Assembly: GCA_040119125.1 (NCBI GenBank)
Contig: JBEDTR010000004.1
Span: forward strand, 62,001-126,000
DNA: 64,000 nucleotides
From: Pacificitalea sp040119125
GTDB taxonomy: Bacteria > Pseudomonadota > Alphaproteobacteria > Rhodobacterales > Rhodobacteraceae
Direction of reading: 5' to 3'
Below, in pieces: positions 24,844 through 33,877 of the stretch; the first letter of the stretch is position 1, and the number at the start of each line of letters is the position of its first letter. Made by a program: the position numbers and the translations under genes. The notes under the pieces are model-generated. The model was not told where the DNA came from. It made no database searches and worked only from the letters and a program-made list of their open reading frames with translations.

Positions 24844-25467
24844 TCAGGCGTCCGAGGATTGTTTGCGACGCTGACGACGGCCATATGTGGCGACGCGATA
24901 AAGATAAGCCCCGATCAACGCGACCACGACGGCGGTCGAAACCGGGTCAAGCCACGTCGAAACAGCATCATAGCCGCCTTCAAGGACATATCCGAGCACG
25001 GCGAGCAGGGTGGTCCATGCAACGGTGCCGATCCCGGACAGCAACAGAAAATAAACGCGCCCCATGCGCGCAATTCCGGCGGGAACCGAGATGAATGTGC
25101 GCACGGTGGGGATCAGGCGGCCTATCAAAACGGCCATGCCGCCATGGCGTTCAAACCAATGATCGGCCTGGTCGAATTCATCGGGGCTTACCGTCAGCCA
25201 ACGCCCGTGGCGATCCGCAAGCGTGCGGAGCCGGCGGCGTCCAATGCGGCGACCGATTTCATACCAGAGCTGCGCGCCGAGCAGGGAGCCGATGGACCCC
25301 GCGATAATCACGGCAATCAGGTTCATGTCGCCGCGCGCCGCATTGAAGCCCGCAAGCGGCATGATCAATTCCGATGGTATCGGCGGAAACACGTTCTCAA
25401 GAAACATGAACAGCGCCACGCCAAACAGGCCCATGCTATCAATAGCGCCGGTAATCCAGTCAAACAT
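24844..25467 (-). CDS. DedA family membrane protein
   Basis: A 207-residue integral membrane protein of the DedA/VTT family, which includes polyprenyl-phosphate and phospholipid flippases. The FPPIPSELIMPLAGF segment and the GRLIPTVRTFISVPAGIARM motif with its paired Arg residues are characteristic. About five hydrophobic segments are visible. The tail is basic (RRQRRKQSS). It lies in the same direction as radC, 44 bases apart. A terminator just upstream separates it from dnaJ. Confidence 0.9.
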   Translation of the reverse strand: MFDWITGAIDSMGLFGVALFMFLENVFPPIPSELIMPLAGFNAARGDMNLIAVIIAGSIGSLLGAQLWYEIGRRIGRRRLRTLADRHGRWLTVSPDEFDQADHWFERHGGMAVLIGRLIPTVRTFISVPAGIARMGRVYFLLLSGIGTVAWTTLLAVLGYVLEGGYDAVSTWLDPVSTAVVVALIGAYLYRVATYGRRQRRKQSSDA

Positions 25468-25474
25468 AAAGAAA

Positions 25475-25498
25475 ATCCCCGAGACGTATCTCGGGGAT
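25475..25498 (-). terminator. Rho-independent terminator of dnaK-dnaJ
   Basis: A 10-bp perfect stem (ATCCCCGAGA / TCTCGGGGAT) with a four-base loop. On the minus strand it is followed by TTTTCTTTATG. It lies 45 bases after the dnaJ stop and directly upstream of dedA. Confidence 0.87.
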
Positions 25499-25542
25499 CA
25501 ACGATGCTCATCGCGGATGGTTCCGGTCTCTGCAGGGTTCGA

Positions 25543-26703
25543 TCAGCCCTTCATCCCGTCCCAGAAGCTCTTGACGCTTGAGAAGAACGAAGAGCTTTGC
25601 GGGTTGTTATCTTCACCCAGCTTTTCGAACTCGCGCAGCAATTCCTTCTGTCGGCTGTTCAGGTTGACCGGGGTTTCCACAGCCAGCTCGATCATCATGT
25701 CGCCGTGCTGCCCCCCCCGCAATGCGGGCATGCCTTTGCCGCGCAAACGCATCTGGCGGCCCGATTGCGACCCTGAGGGCACTTTCACACGGGCGCGACC
25801 ACCATCAATGCTGGGCACTTCGATGTCACCGCCGAGCGAAGCCGCGGCCATCGACACCGGCACCCGGCAGTAAAGGTTCATGCCATCGCGCTGGAACAGC
25901 TTATGCTCTACGACCTCAAGGAAGATATACAGATCTCCCGAAGGACCGCCTCGCAAACCAGCCTCGCCTTCGCCGGCCAGACGGATACGCGTGCCTGTCT
26001 CGACCCCGGCAGGGATGTTGACCGACAGCGCGCGCTCTTTTTCAACGCGGCCCGCACCACCGCATTTGCGGCAGGGGTTCTTGATGATCTGGCCCAGCCC
26101 GCCACAGGTGGGGCAGGTGCGCTCGACCGTGAAAAAACCCTGCTGTGCCCGCACCTTGCCCATGCCGGAACATGTGGGGCAGGTGGTGGGCTCGGCGCCG
26201 CCTTCGGCGCCCGTGCCGGAACATTCATCACAGCCGACCGAGGTCGGGACGTTGATCGTTTTCTGCAGGCCGTTATAGGCGTCTTCGAGCGAAATGCGCA
26301 GGTTGTAGCGCAGGTCAGAGCCGCGCGTCGCACGGGGTCGTCCGCCGCCCGCACCGCGCTGGCCACCCATGAAATCGCCAAACAGGTCGTCGAATACATC
26401 CGAGAAGGACGACGCGAAATCGCCCTGCTGGTTAAAGCCGCCGCCGCCACCACGGCGACCGGCACCCCCCATGCCGCCCTCGAAGGCTGCATGTCCAAAG
26501 CGGTCATAGGCCGCTTTGCGTTCGGGGTCTTTCAATGCGTCATAGGCCTCGTTCACTTCTTTGAACTGGGCCTCGGCGTTGGGGTTGTCGGCGTTGCGGT
26601 CGGGGTGAAGTTCCTTGGCCTTCTTGCGATAGGCCTTCTTCAGTTCGTCCGCATCCGCGCCGCGCGCGACCCCGAGCACCTCGTAAAAATCACGTTTTGC
26701 CAT
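25543..26703 (-). CDS. dnaJ: Molecular chaperone DnaJ (Hsp40)
   Basis: A 386-residue type I J-protein that delivers substrates to DnaK and stimulates its ATPase. The J domain has the HPD motif (LHPDRNAD). It is followed by a Gly/Phe-rich linker with GGGGG stretches. The zinc region has four CxxCxGxG repeats: CDECSGTG, CPTCSGMG, CPTCGGLG and CRKCGGAG. The C-terminal substrate-binding domains follow. It is downstream of dnaK in the standard order. Confidence 0.98.
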   Translation of the reverse strand: MAKRDFYEVLGVARGADADELKKAYRKKAKELHPDRNADNPNAEAQFKEVNEAYDALKDPERKAAYDRFGHAAFEGGMGGAGRRGGGGGFNQQGDFASSFSDVFDDLFGDFMGGQRGAGGGRPRATRGSDLRYNLRISLEDAYNGLQKTINVPTSVGCDECSGTGAEGGAEPTTCPTCSGMGKVRAQQGFFTVERTCPTCGGLGQIIKNPCRKCGGAGRVEKERALSVNIPAGVETGTRIRLAGEGEAGLRGGPSGDLYIFLEVVEHKLFQRDGMNLYCRVPVSMAAASLGGDIEVPSIDGGRARVKVPSGSQSGRQMRLRGKGMPALRGGQHGDMMIELAVETPVNLNSRQKELLREFEKLGEDNNPQSSSFFSSVKSFWDGMKG

Positions 26704-26732
26704 CAGGAGTCCTTATGCCCGAAATGCGCGGA

Positions 26733-26754
26733 CCGGCCCGGTTTCCCGGACCGG
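26733..26754 (-). other. Hairpin in the dnaK-dnaJ spacer
   Basis: A 9-bp stem CCGGTCCGG / CCGGGCCGG (minus strand, one G-U pair) closed by a GAAA tetraloop. There is no T-run. It could set the dnaK:dnaJ ratio by partial termination or by shaping mRNA processing, but only the structure is seen. Confidence 0.45.
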
Positions 26755-26779
26755 CCGCAGCAGTCGTTGCCGTAGTGCC

Positions 26780-28702
26780 TCAAGAGGCGCGCTTGTCGTC
26801 GCCGAGATCTTCGAAATCGGCATCGACGATATCGTCATCGACATCGCGGGGGCCGTCCTCGTCATCCGACGCATCCTCGCCGCCGGATTTCTCTTGCTCG
26901 GACTTGTAGATGGCCTCGCCGAGTTTCATCGCGGCTTCGGTCAGGTTCTGGATGCCCGAGCGGATTTTGCCCAGATCATCGCTTTGCAGCGCCTCTTCCA
27001 GCGGTTTCATCGCCAGTTCGATCGCCTCGACAGTGGACGGATCCACCTTGTCGGAATGTTCGTCGATCGACTTGCGGGTCGAGTGCACGAGGCTCTCACC
27101 CTGGTTCTTCGCCTCGACCAGTTCGCGGCGGTCCTTGTCGGCCTCGGCGTTGGCTTCGGCTTCCTTGACCATGTTGTTGATCTCGTCATCGGACAGGCCG
27201 CCCGACGCTTGGATCGTGATGTTCTGCTCGCGACCGGTGCCCTTATCCTTGGCGGAAACCGACACGATGCCGTTGGCGTCGATGTCGAAGGTCACTTCGA
27301 TCTGCGGCAGGCCGCGCGGCGCGGGGGGGATGTCTTCCAGATTGAACTGGCCGAGCATCTTGTTGTCCGCAGCCATTTCCCGCTCGCCCTGGAACACGCG
27401 GATGGTCACCGCATTCTGGTTGTCCTCGGCGGTCGAGAAGACCTGGCTTTTCTTGGTCGGGATCGTGGTGTTGCGATCAATCAGGCGAGTGAACACGCCA
27501 CCCAGCGTTTCGATGCCAAGGCTCAGCGGCGTCACGTCGAGCAGCACCACGTCCTTCACGTCGCCCTGCAGAACGCCGGCCTGAATGGCGGCGCCCATGG
27601 CGACAACCTCATCAGGGTTCACACCCTTATGCGGCTCCTTGCCGAAGAACTTGGTCACTTCCTCGGTGACCTTCGGCATGCGGGTCATGCCGCCGACCAG
27701 AACCACTTCGTCGATGTCGGACGTGGTCAGACCGGCATCTTTCAACGCGGCTTGGCACGGCTTCATCGAAGCTTTGATGAGGTCGCCCACCAGCTGCTCA
27801 AGCTTGGAGCGGGTCAGCTTCATCACCATGTGCAGCGGCTGGCCACCGTTCGGGTCCATCGAGATGAACGGCTGGTTGATTTCGGTCTGCTGGCTGGACG
27901 AAAGCTCGATCTTGGCCTTCTCGGCGGCTTCCTTCAGACGCTGAAGGGCCATCTTGTCCTTGGTCAGATCGACGCCGTTCTCTTTTTTGAACTCGCCGGC
28001 CAGATAGTTGACGATACGCATGTCGAAATCTTCACCGCCGAGGAAGGTGTCCCCGTTGGTCGATTTCACTTCGAACAGGCCATCGTCGATTTCGAGGATG
28101 GTCACGTCGAAGGTGCCGCCGCCGAGGTCATAGACGGCGATGGTCCGGGTCTCTTTCTTGTCCAGACCATAGGCCAGTGCGGCTGCGGTCGGCTCGTTGA
28201 TGATGCGCAGCACTTCCAGTCCGGCAATCTTGCCCGCGTCCTTGGTGGCCTGACGCTGAGCGTCGTTGAAGTAGGCCGGGACGGTGATGACCGCCTGCGT
28301 GACTTCTTCGCCCAGATAGGATTCCGCGGTTTCCTTCATCTTTTGCAGGATGAATGCGGAGATCTGCGAGGGGCTGTATTTGTCGGACTTGGCTTCGACC
28401 CATGCGTCGCCATTGCCGCCATCGACCACTGCGAAGGGCAGGTTTTTCTTGTCCTTGGCGATGTCGCTGTCGTCAAACCGACGCCCGATCAGCCGTTTGA
28501 CGGCAAAAATCGTGTTGTCGGGGTTGGTCACCGCCTGCCGCTTGGCAGGCTGGCCCACAAGGCGTTCGTTGTCGGTAAATGCGACGATGGACGGCGTCGT
28601 GCGCGCCCCTTCGGAGTTCTCGATGACCCGCGGCTGGCTGCCATCCATGATGGCGACGCAGCTGTTGGTGGTCCCGAGGTCGATCCCGATGACTTTGGCC
28701 AT
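26780..28702 (-). CDS. dnaK: Molecular chaperone DnaK (Hsp70)
   Basis: A 640-residue ATP-driven chaperone. The nucleotide-binding domain begins MAKVIGIDLGTTNSCVAIMDG and holds the signatures IINEPTAAALAYGLD and VLVGGMTRMP. The substrate-binding domain has IPTKKSQVFSTA and the C-terminal acidic tail (DDEDGPRDVDDDIVDADFEDL) used by co-chaperones. RBS GAGG precedes the ATG. A candidate sigma-32 promoter lies 118-146 bases upstream. grpE is not in the window. Confidence 0.98.
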   Translation of the reverse strand: MAKVIGIDLGTTNSCVAIMDGSQPRVIENSEGARTTPSIVAFTDNERLVGQPAKRQAVTNPDNTIFAVKRLIGRRFDDSDIAKDKKNLPFAVVDGGNGDAWVEAKSDKYSPSQISAFILQKMKETAESYLGEEVTQAVITVPAYFNDAQRQATKDAGKIAGLEVLRIINEPTAAALAYGLDKKETRTIAVYDLGGGTFDVTILEIDDGLFEVKSTNGDTFLGGEDFDMRIVNYLAGEFKKENGVDLTKDKMALQRLKEAAEKAKIELSSSQQTEINQPFISMDPNGGQPLHMVMKLTRSKLEQLVGDLIKASMKPCQAALKDAGLTTSDIDEVVLVGGMTRMPKVTEEVTKFFGKEPHKGVNPDEVVAMGAAIQAGVLQGDVKDVVLLDVTPLSLGIETLGGVFTRLIDRNTTIPTKKSQVFSTAEDNQNAVTIRVFQGEREMAADNKMLGQFNLEDIPPAPRGLPQIEVTFDIDANGIVSVSAKDKGTGREQNITIQASGGLSDDEINNMVKEAEANAEADKDRRELVEAKNQGESLVHSTRKSIDEHSDKVDPSTVEAIELAMKPLEEALQSDDLGKIRSGIQNLTEAAMKLGEAIYKSEQEKSGGEDASDDEDGPRDVDDDIVDADFEDLGDDKRAS

Positions 28703-28819
28703 ATTACTCTACCTCTTTCTTCGGCGATGTTTTGAGGGTCAGGCCCCATGAGGCCCCTGTCCCCCGATCCCATGTCGTGCCGGTTCGGGAACTTGGTCCC
28801 CTTTCCGGCGTCGGAGCGT

Positions 28820-28848
28820 ATATAAGGAGGGCACCCTGTGCCTGCAAG
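28820..28848 (-). promoter_or_regulatory. Candidate sigma-32 (RpoH) promoter of dnaK
   Basis: On the minus strand a CTTG (28848-28845) and CTTATAT (28826-28820), 18 bases apart, match the alphaproteobacterial heat-shock pattern CTTG-N17/18-CYTATNT. The transcript would have a leader of about 110 bases. It overlaps the start region of the divergent alkB gene. Confidence 0.6.
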
Positions 28849-28856
28849 CGGACGCA

Positions 28857-29516
28857 ATGGCGGAAATTGGCAGGAAAATGACGGAAAACGAACGGAGCGG
28901 ACCGGTCAGCGGAAACATTCTGAAAATCCGGGATTTCGAAATCAGGCAGGGCTGGCTGGATCGACCGGCACAGGAGGCGCTGCTCGACGACCTGCGGGAC
29001 GTGATCGCGGCAGCACCATTGGTGCGCCCGGTGACACCACGGGGACAGCTCATGTCGGTGCGCATGACCTCGGCGGGGCGTTATGGCTGGGTGACGGACC
29101 GGCGCGGCTATCGGTATGAGGCGCACCATCCACAGGGCATGGCATGGCCGCCCATCCCCGACCGTGTGCTGAAAATCTGGCAGGATTGCACCGCACTTGC
29201 CCGCCGGCCCGATTGTTGTCTGGTGAATTGGTATGGGGAGGGCGCGCGGATGGGCCTGCACCAAGATAAGGACGAAGCTGATTTCGGCTATCCGGTCGTG
29301 TCGGTGTCACTGGGCGACGAGGGGCTGTTCCGCATGGGCAACCCCACGCGGGGCGGACGGACGGAGTCGCTGTGGCTGCAGTCGGGCGATGTGGTGGTGA
29401 TGGGCGGCGCGGCGCGTCTGACCTACCACGGTGTGGATCGCATCCGGTTCGGATCCTCGACCCTGATGCCAAAGGGCGGACGGATCAACCTGACCCTGCG
29501 GGTGGTCGATCCGTAA
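28857..29516 (+). CDS. alkB: AlkB-type alpha-ketoglutarate-dependent DNA dealkylase
   Basis: A 219-residue Fe(II)/2-oxoglutarate dioxygenase that repairs 1-methyladenine and 3-methylcytosine by oxidative demethylation. The iron ligands are His and Asp in LHQDKDE and the distal His in RLTYHGVDRI; the 2-oxoglutarate Arg is in GGRINLTLRVV. The conserved NWYGEGARMGLHQD block and MSVRMTSAG also match. The first ATG is used; a second ATG eight codons on is an alternative. Divergent from dnaK with 154 bases between them. No LexA- or Ada-box was recognised. Confidence 0.94.
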   Translation: MAEIGRKMTENERSGPVSGNILKIRDFEIRQGWLDRPAQEALLDDLRDVIAAAPLVRPVTPRGQLMSVRMTSAGRYGWVTDRRGYRYEAHHPQGMAWPPIPDRVLKIWQDCTALARRPDCCLVNWYGEGARMGLHQDKDEADFGYPVVSVSLGDEGLFRMGNPTRGGRTESLWLQSGDVVVMGGAARLTYHGVDRIRFGSSTLMPKGGRINLTLRVVDP

Positions 29517-29526
29517 GGTGCGCGGT

Positions 29527-30159
29527 TCAGTCGCCGCCCTGATCCATGCTGCAACAGCCGCGGAGGTGGGATGCCTCGCCTGCACCTGCGCGCAGCAAAT
29601 CGACCGACAGGCCGAAGCCGCGATCCGACATGCCGTCGCTGCATTGCGCGGCGCGGGTGACAAGCGTCATACGCTGGCCATCTGCGTGAAGCGTGGCTGC
29701 CATACGCGGCGGATCGTCGAATCCCTGCGGCGCGGCAAGGGTCATGGCATAGCTGGAGCCGCTGTCGTCCGGCGTAGACCATTGAGCTGTGCCGGCGCTG
29801 GCGTCGAAATGTAGCGACCAGAACGGCTCTGTCCCGGCGCAAAAGACCGGCCAGCGGCGCGGATCCTGACCGCCGGGCACGGGCGACAGATAGGCCATGG
29901 ATGCCCAGCCGGGCCGGGGGCCACGGCTGACCTTGCCCCAGCGACCGTTTTTCGACAACGCGATGACCTCAACCCCGGTATCGTCCGGGGGAAACCAGCC
30001 GATGATCTCTGCGCCCGGATCCGGCGCGATGCGGATGTTGAGAATGTCGTCAGACGTGACACCGGTGACCGCGTGTAGGCCGGGATAATCCGCCGCGTCC
30101 TGTGCCGCGACTGCCCCCGGCCAAAGCAGTGCCAGCAATACCGCATATGACGATTTCAT
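29527..30159 (-). CDS. Exported SH3-domain protein, COG3650-like
   Basis: A 210-residue protein. A signal peptide (MKSSYAVLLALLWPGAVAA) precedes a bacterial SH3-type domain at about 25-95 (ILNIRIAPDPGAEIIGWFPP) and a second domain with FCAGTEPFWSLHFDA, seen in COG3650 membrane proteins. The C-terminus contains CCSMDQGGD and several Cys (FCAG, AQCSD, GCCS) that may pair. Its start overlaps the stop of the permease gene (ATGA), so it is co-translated with it. The role is unknown; SH3 domains in exported proteins often bind cell wall or other proteins. Confidence 0.75.
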   Translation of the reverse strand: MKSSYAVLLALLWPGAVAAQDAADYPGLHAVTGVTSDDILNIRIAPDPGAEIIGWFPPDDTGVEVIALSKNGRWGKVSRGPRPGWASMAYLSPVPGGQDPRRWPVFCAGTEPFWSLHFDASAGTAQWSTPDDSGSSYAMTLAAPQGFDDPPRMAATLHADGQRMTLVTRAAQCSDGMSDRGFGLSVDLLRAGAGEASHLRGCCSMDQGGD

Positions 30160-30977
30160 CGCTTGGCTTCCCAGCTGATCGATGCACGTTTGCGGGTGAA
30201 AAACTCACCCATTAACCCGATCATCATTAACCCGATCGACAGGTAAAGCGGATACCACGGACTGGAGAAATGAGGATTGTAGTTGATGAAGGCAAAGCCG
30301 CGGCTTTGGTCGATCGTATGAAACAGCGGGTTCCAAGTGAAGAATGCAAGGATGTAGCCCGGCATCGTATTGGCCACGAACATCTTGCCCGACGCGATCA
30401 TATTGGCGCGGCTGTAGATGGAACTGGCAATGGTCGTAAATCCGGGCGCCCAAGGCTTGATCGCCAGAAACACCATGCCAACCGCCATGCCCGAAAACCA
30501 GCTGAGTAGAACCATCGCCAGACAGCCGATCGGGTCATAAATGCTGATGGGCTGCCACGCGACGTGGTAGATGAACAGCACCACGATCATCGACAGCAGC
30601 TGAATGTAGAGCGCGCCTAATGCCGCCGCGCTGATCGAGATGATCGTGTTCATCGGCGCATGTTTCATCATCGCCGATGCCGGCCCTTCGGAGCCAACGA
30701 CCGCGCCCATTGTCTTGGTATGGGTCATGAACAGGAAGATGCCGGTCATGATATACAAAAGGAAATCACCCCGGATCGCGTTGCTGCGCAAACCCAGCAC
30801 GGCAAACATGAAATAGAACGCGATCACCAGAATGATCGTCTGCATCATATTCAGCAGCAGACCGATCACAGCGTTGCCATGGCTTTTGCGGATTTGACGA
30901 ACTGTCGAGTGATAGATGAGTGTCGCCAGCCGAATGCCGGACCCCATGCCGGATCGCGGGGTAGGGGTCTGAAACAT
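30156..30977 (-). CDS. ABC-2 type polysaccharide export permease
   Basis: A 273-residue inner-membrane permease of the KpsM/RfbA-like ABC-2 family, which exports capsular or O-antigen polysaccharide. The ATG at 30977 follows GAGG. Six hydrophobic segments are visible with the family's NAIRGDFLLYIMTGIF-type cytoplasmic/membrane boundary and SGMAVGMVFLAI. Its usual partner ATPase (KpsT-like) is not next to it or elsewhere in this window. It is divergent from cysQ-kdsB, and kdsB activates the Kdo that often links capsules to lipid. Co-translated with the downstream SH3 protein. Confidence 0.85.
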   Translation of the reverse strand: MFQTPTPRSGMGSGIRLATLIYHSTVRQIRKSHGNAVIGLLLNMMQTIILVIAFYFMFAVLGLRSNAIRGDFLLYIMTGIFLFMTHTKTMGAVVGSEGPASAMMKHAPMNTIISISAAALGALYIQLLSMIVVLFIYHVAWQPISIYDPIGCLAMVLLSWFSGMAVGMVFLAIKPWAPGFTTIASSIYSRANMIASGKMFVANTMPGYILAFFTWNPLFHTIDQSRGFAFINYNPHFSSPWYPLYLSIGLMMIGLMGEFFTRKRASISWEAKR

Positions 30978-31157
30978 GCCGGGCCTCGCTGGTTGATCGC
31001 TGTCGTCGGGCTGATGCGGGACGTGCTGCCTGATATGGGGCGCGCAGCGACGGGGCACAGCTTAACCTTGCTGTTCTCCCTTCGTGCCAGCATAAGGGTC
31101 AAAACAGGGCTTTTCAATGAAATCGGCCCCGCGCATGCCTGCTCAGGAGACCTGCCC

Positions 31158-31955
31158 ATGGACTATCAGCGACTGATTCCGACCATCCGCCGCCTTGCCA
31201 TCGAGGCTGGCGAAAAGATCATGGAAATTTACGAGTCTCCCGACTTCGAGGTGCGGTCGAAGTCCGATGACAGCCCCGTCACCGCCGCGGATGAAGCCGC
31301 AGACGCGCTGATCTCGGCGGGGTTGGCCGAGGCCTTTCCCGAAGTGCTGATCGTGACCGAAGAGCAGGCCGCGACCCATAGCGCGCGCGCCGACAGCTTC
31401 CTGATCGTCGATCCTCTCGACGGGACCAAGGAGTTCGTGCAGCGGCGTGGCGATTTCACCGTCAACATCGCCTATGTCGAAAATGGCGTGCCGACCCGTG
31501 GCGTGGTCTATGCCCCGGCCAAGGAGCGGCTGTTCTACACGTTGGCCGATGGCACGGCGGTTGAGGAAACCGGCCCGTTTGATACGCAGGCCGCAGGCTC
31601 CACCGTGCAGATCCGCGTGGCCGAGCCGGGCGCATCCGGGCTGATGGTGGTGGCGTCCAAATCGCACCGCGATGCGGCGACCGATGCCTATATCGGCCAA
31701 TACACCGTCAAGGACATGAAATCCGCCGGCTCTTCGCTGAAATTCTGCCTTGTCGCGACGGGGGAGGCCGACCTTTATCCCCGTTTGGGCCGGACGATGG
31801 AATGGGACACCGCCGCGGGCGATGCCGTGTTGCGCGGCGCAGGCGGGCGGATGGTCCGGTTCGAGGATCACGCGCCCTTCACCTATGGCAAGGAAGGCTA
31901 CGCCAACCCGTTCTTCATTGCCCATGCGCCGGGCGTCGATCTGAAAGGCGCTTGA
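31158..31955 (+). CDS. cysQ: 3'(2'),5'-bisphosphate nucleotidase CysQ
   Basis: A 265-residue Mg-dependent phosphatase of the inositol monophosphatase superfamily. It converts 3'-phosphoadenosine 5'-phosphate (PAP) to AMP; PAP is the by-product of PAPS-using sulfotransferases and of sulfate reduction. The metal sites are in VTEEQA, VDPLDGTKEF and EWDTAAGDAVL. The start after CAGGAGACCTGCCC is chosen because it gives the family N-terminus. The stop is one base before the kdsB start. The proximity to sulfotransferase and glycan genes suggests support of sulfation. Confidence 0.92.
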   Translation: MDYQRLIPTIRRLAIEAGEKIMEIYESPDFEVRSKSDDSPVTAADEAADALISAGLAEAFPEVLIVTEEQAATHSARADSFLIVDPLDGTKEFVQRRGDFTVNIAYVENGVPTRGVVYAPAKERLFYTLADGTAVEETGPFDTQAAGSTVQIRVAEPGASGLMVVASKSHRDAATDAYIGQYTVKDMKSAGSSLKFCLVATGEADLYPRLGRTMEWDTAAGDAVLRGAGGRMVRFEDHAPFTYGKEGYANPFFIAHAPGVDLKGA

Positions 31956-31956
31956 G

Positions 31957-32757
31957 ATGTCCGTTCTGATCGTCATTCCCGCCCGCTACGCCTCCACCCG
32001 CTATCCGGGAAAGCCGCTCGCGACCCTGCGCGGCGCGGATGGGACGGAAAAGTCTCTGATCCATCGCAGCTGGGACGCCGCGATGGAAGTCTCGGGCGTT
32101 GACCGGGTTGTGGTGGCGACCGATGACGATCGCATTCGCGCGGCGGCGGAGGGGTTCGGCGCTGAGGTGGTGATGACCTCCTCCGATTGCGCCAACGGCA
32201 CCGAGCGCTGCGCCGAGGCGCATGCCGCGCTGGGCGGCGGCTATGAGATCGTGGTGAACCTGCAGGGCGACGCGCCGCTGACCCCGGCATGGTTCATCGA
32301 AGATCTGGTCGCCGGGCTGCGTGCCGATCCCCGCGCGGAAATCGCGACACCTGTTCTGCGCTCCACCGGCGCGATGCTGAATGACCTGTGGGCGGACCGC
32401 CGTGCAGGGCGGGTCGGCGCAACCACGGTTGTGTTCGCGGCGAACGGCCACGGGCTTTATTTCTCGAAGGAAGTGATCCCCTTCACCACCAACACCTATG
32501 ATGCGCATGAGCCGACCCCGGTGTTCCACCATGTCGGTGTCTACGCCTACCGGCCCGACGCGCTGGCGGCATATCCCGGTTGGGAAATGGGCCCCTTGGA
32601 GCGGCTGGAGGCGCTGGAGCAGTTGCGGTTCCTTGAGCGCGGGCGTCCAGTTCTATGTGTTGAGGTCGAAGCACGCGGCCGGGAGTTCTGGGAGCTGAAC
32701 AACCCCGAGGATATCCCCCGATTGCAAAACATGATGGCCCGGATGAACATCCTTTGA
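31957..32757 (+). CDS. kdsB: 3-deoxy-manno-octulosonate cytidylyltransferase
   Basis: A 266-residue CMP-Kdo synthetase that activates Kdo for lipopolysaccharide or capsule. The N-terminal IPARYASTRYPGKPLA nucleotide loop, the VVNLQGDAPL motif and the NTYDAHEPTPVFHHVGVYAYRPD segment are characteristic. It follows cysQ by one base. The Kdo pathway gene kdsD is at 43.9 kb. Note an extra ~10 residues in the mid-region relative to E. coli, so substrate range is not proven. Confidence 0.94.
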   Translation: MSVLIVIPARYASTRYPGKPLATLRGADGTEKSLIHRSWDAAMEVSGVDRVVVATDDDRIRAAAEGFGAEVVMTSSDCANGTERCAEAHAALGGGYEIVVNLQGDAPLTPAWFIEDLVAGLRADPRAEIATPVLRSTGAMLNDLWADRRAGRVGATTVVFAANGHGLYFSKEVIPFTTNTYDAHEPTPVFHHVGVYAYRPDALAAYPGWEMGPLERLEALEQLRFLERGRPVLCVEVEARGREFWELNNPEDIPRLQNMMARMNIL

Positions 32758-32941
32758 CCCCAATTGCGGGTTGGCGGGGTGCTGCCAAACCGGGCGTTTC
32801 CGCCTAAATTCCGGGCAAAACGGTGGGAATCGTGTTCAGTTTCGCCTTAAACGAGCGTAGCATTGCGGGAACCCTGTTCAGGCGAGGGGCGTTTGGCTCC
32901 GTTAGACACCCTCCCACAGATTATTCGAGGTCCGATAAGAT

Positions 32942-33838
32942 ATGGCACGACGCGTAACCAAAGCGATTTTCCCTGTGGCTGGTCTGGGCACCCGTTTCCT
33001 GCCCGCAACCAAGGCGATCCCCAAGGAAGTGCTGACGCTGGTCGACCGCCCGCTGATCCAATATGCCATCGATGAGGCCCGCGCGGCCGGCATCACGGAA
33101 TTCATCTTTGTCACCTCGCGCGGGAAATCCGCGCTAGAGGATTATTTTGATGCGGCGCCCGAACTGGAAATGTCGCTAAAGGCAAAAAACAAGAAATCCT
33201 CTCTCGATATGCTCGAGATGACGAATATGGGCTCCGGTCAGATCGCCTATATTCGCCAGCATAAGGCGCTGGGGCTCGGCCACGCCGTATGGTGTGCGCG
33301 GCGCCTGATCAACGAGGATGAAAGCTTCGCGGTGATCCTGCCCGACGATGTGATTCAGGGCGAAAAATCCTGCTTGCAGCAAATGGTTGAACAGCACGAA
33401 GAAACCGGCGGCTGCATGGTCGCAGCGATGGAAGTGCCGCCCGAAAAGGCTTCCGCCTATGGCCTCCTCGATGTGAAGGAAGACATGGGCCAGATGGTCT
33501 CGGTGAAGGGCATGGTAGAAAAGCCCAAGCTTGAGGATGCACCGTCGAACCTTGCCGTGATTGGCCGTTATATCCTGACGCCTAAGGTGTTGCAGACGCT
33601 CGACACTCAGGAAGCAGGCGCAGGGGGCGAGATCCAGTTGACCGATGCTATCGCCAATGAGATCCGCTCGGGGCGCGACGTCTATGGCTACCGCTTCCGT
33701 GGTCAGCGGTTCGACTGCGGCTCGAAGGCGGGCTTCTTGCAGGCAACGGTTGCCTTTGGGCTAAGCCGGGACGACCTGCGTGACGAATTTTCCGAATACC
33801 TGCGCGAGATGGTTTCGCTCGACGCCGCCGCCCAGTAA
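32942..33838 (+). CDS. galU: UTP-glucose-1-phosphate uridylyltransferase
   Basis: A 298-residue enzyme that makes UDP-glucose. The signature FPVAGLGTRFLPATKAIPKE opens the protein; ILPDDVIQGE, VEKPKLEDAPSNLAVIGRYIL and the EIQLTDAI segment match the family. UDP-glucose feeds galE, 39 bases downstream, and glycosyltransferases in the same block. The spacer of 184 bases from kdsB indicates a separate promoter, though none was recognised. Confidence 0.96.
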   Translation: MARRVTKAIFPVAGLGTRFLPATKAIPKEVLTLVDRPLIQYAIDEARAAGITEFIFVTSRGKSALEDYFDAAPELEMSLKAKNKKSSLDMLEMTNMGSGQIAYIRQHKALGLGHAVWCARRLINEDESFAVILPDDVIQGEKSCLQQMVEQHEETGGCMVAAMEVPPEKASAYGLLDVKEDMGQMVSVKGMVEKPKLEDAPSNLAVIGRYILTPKVLQTLDTQEAGAGGEIQLTDAIANEIRSGRDVYGYRFRGQRFDCGSKAGFLQATVAFGLSRDDLRDEFSEYLREMVSLDAAAQ

Positions 33839-33877
33839 TCTGCGGCGAGTGTTCAGGTAATCGGGAGTATTCCCAAC

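Noticed and set aside
26894..28735. 613-residue plus-strand frame over dnaK
   Set aside because: The reverse strand encodes full-length DnaK; this is a shadow frame.
30205..30245. Repeated CATTAACCCGATC inside the permease gene
   Set aside because: Two short copies within coding sequence that translate to GLMMIGLM; not a repeat element, and the TTAAC spacing does not match a CtrA box.
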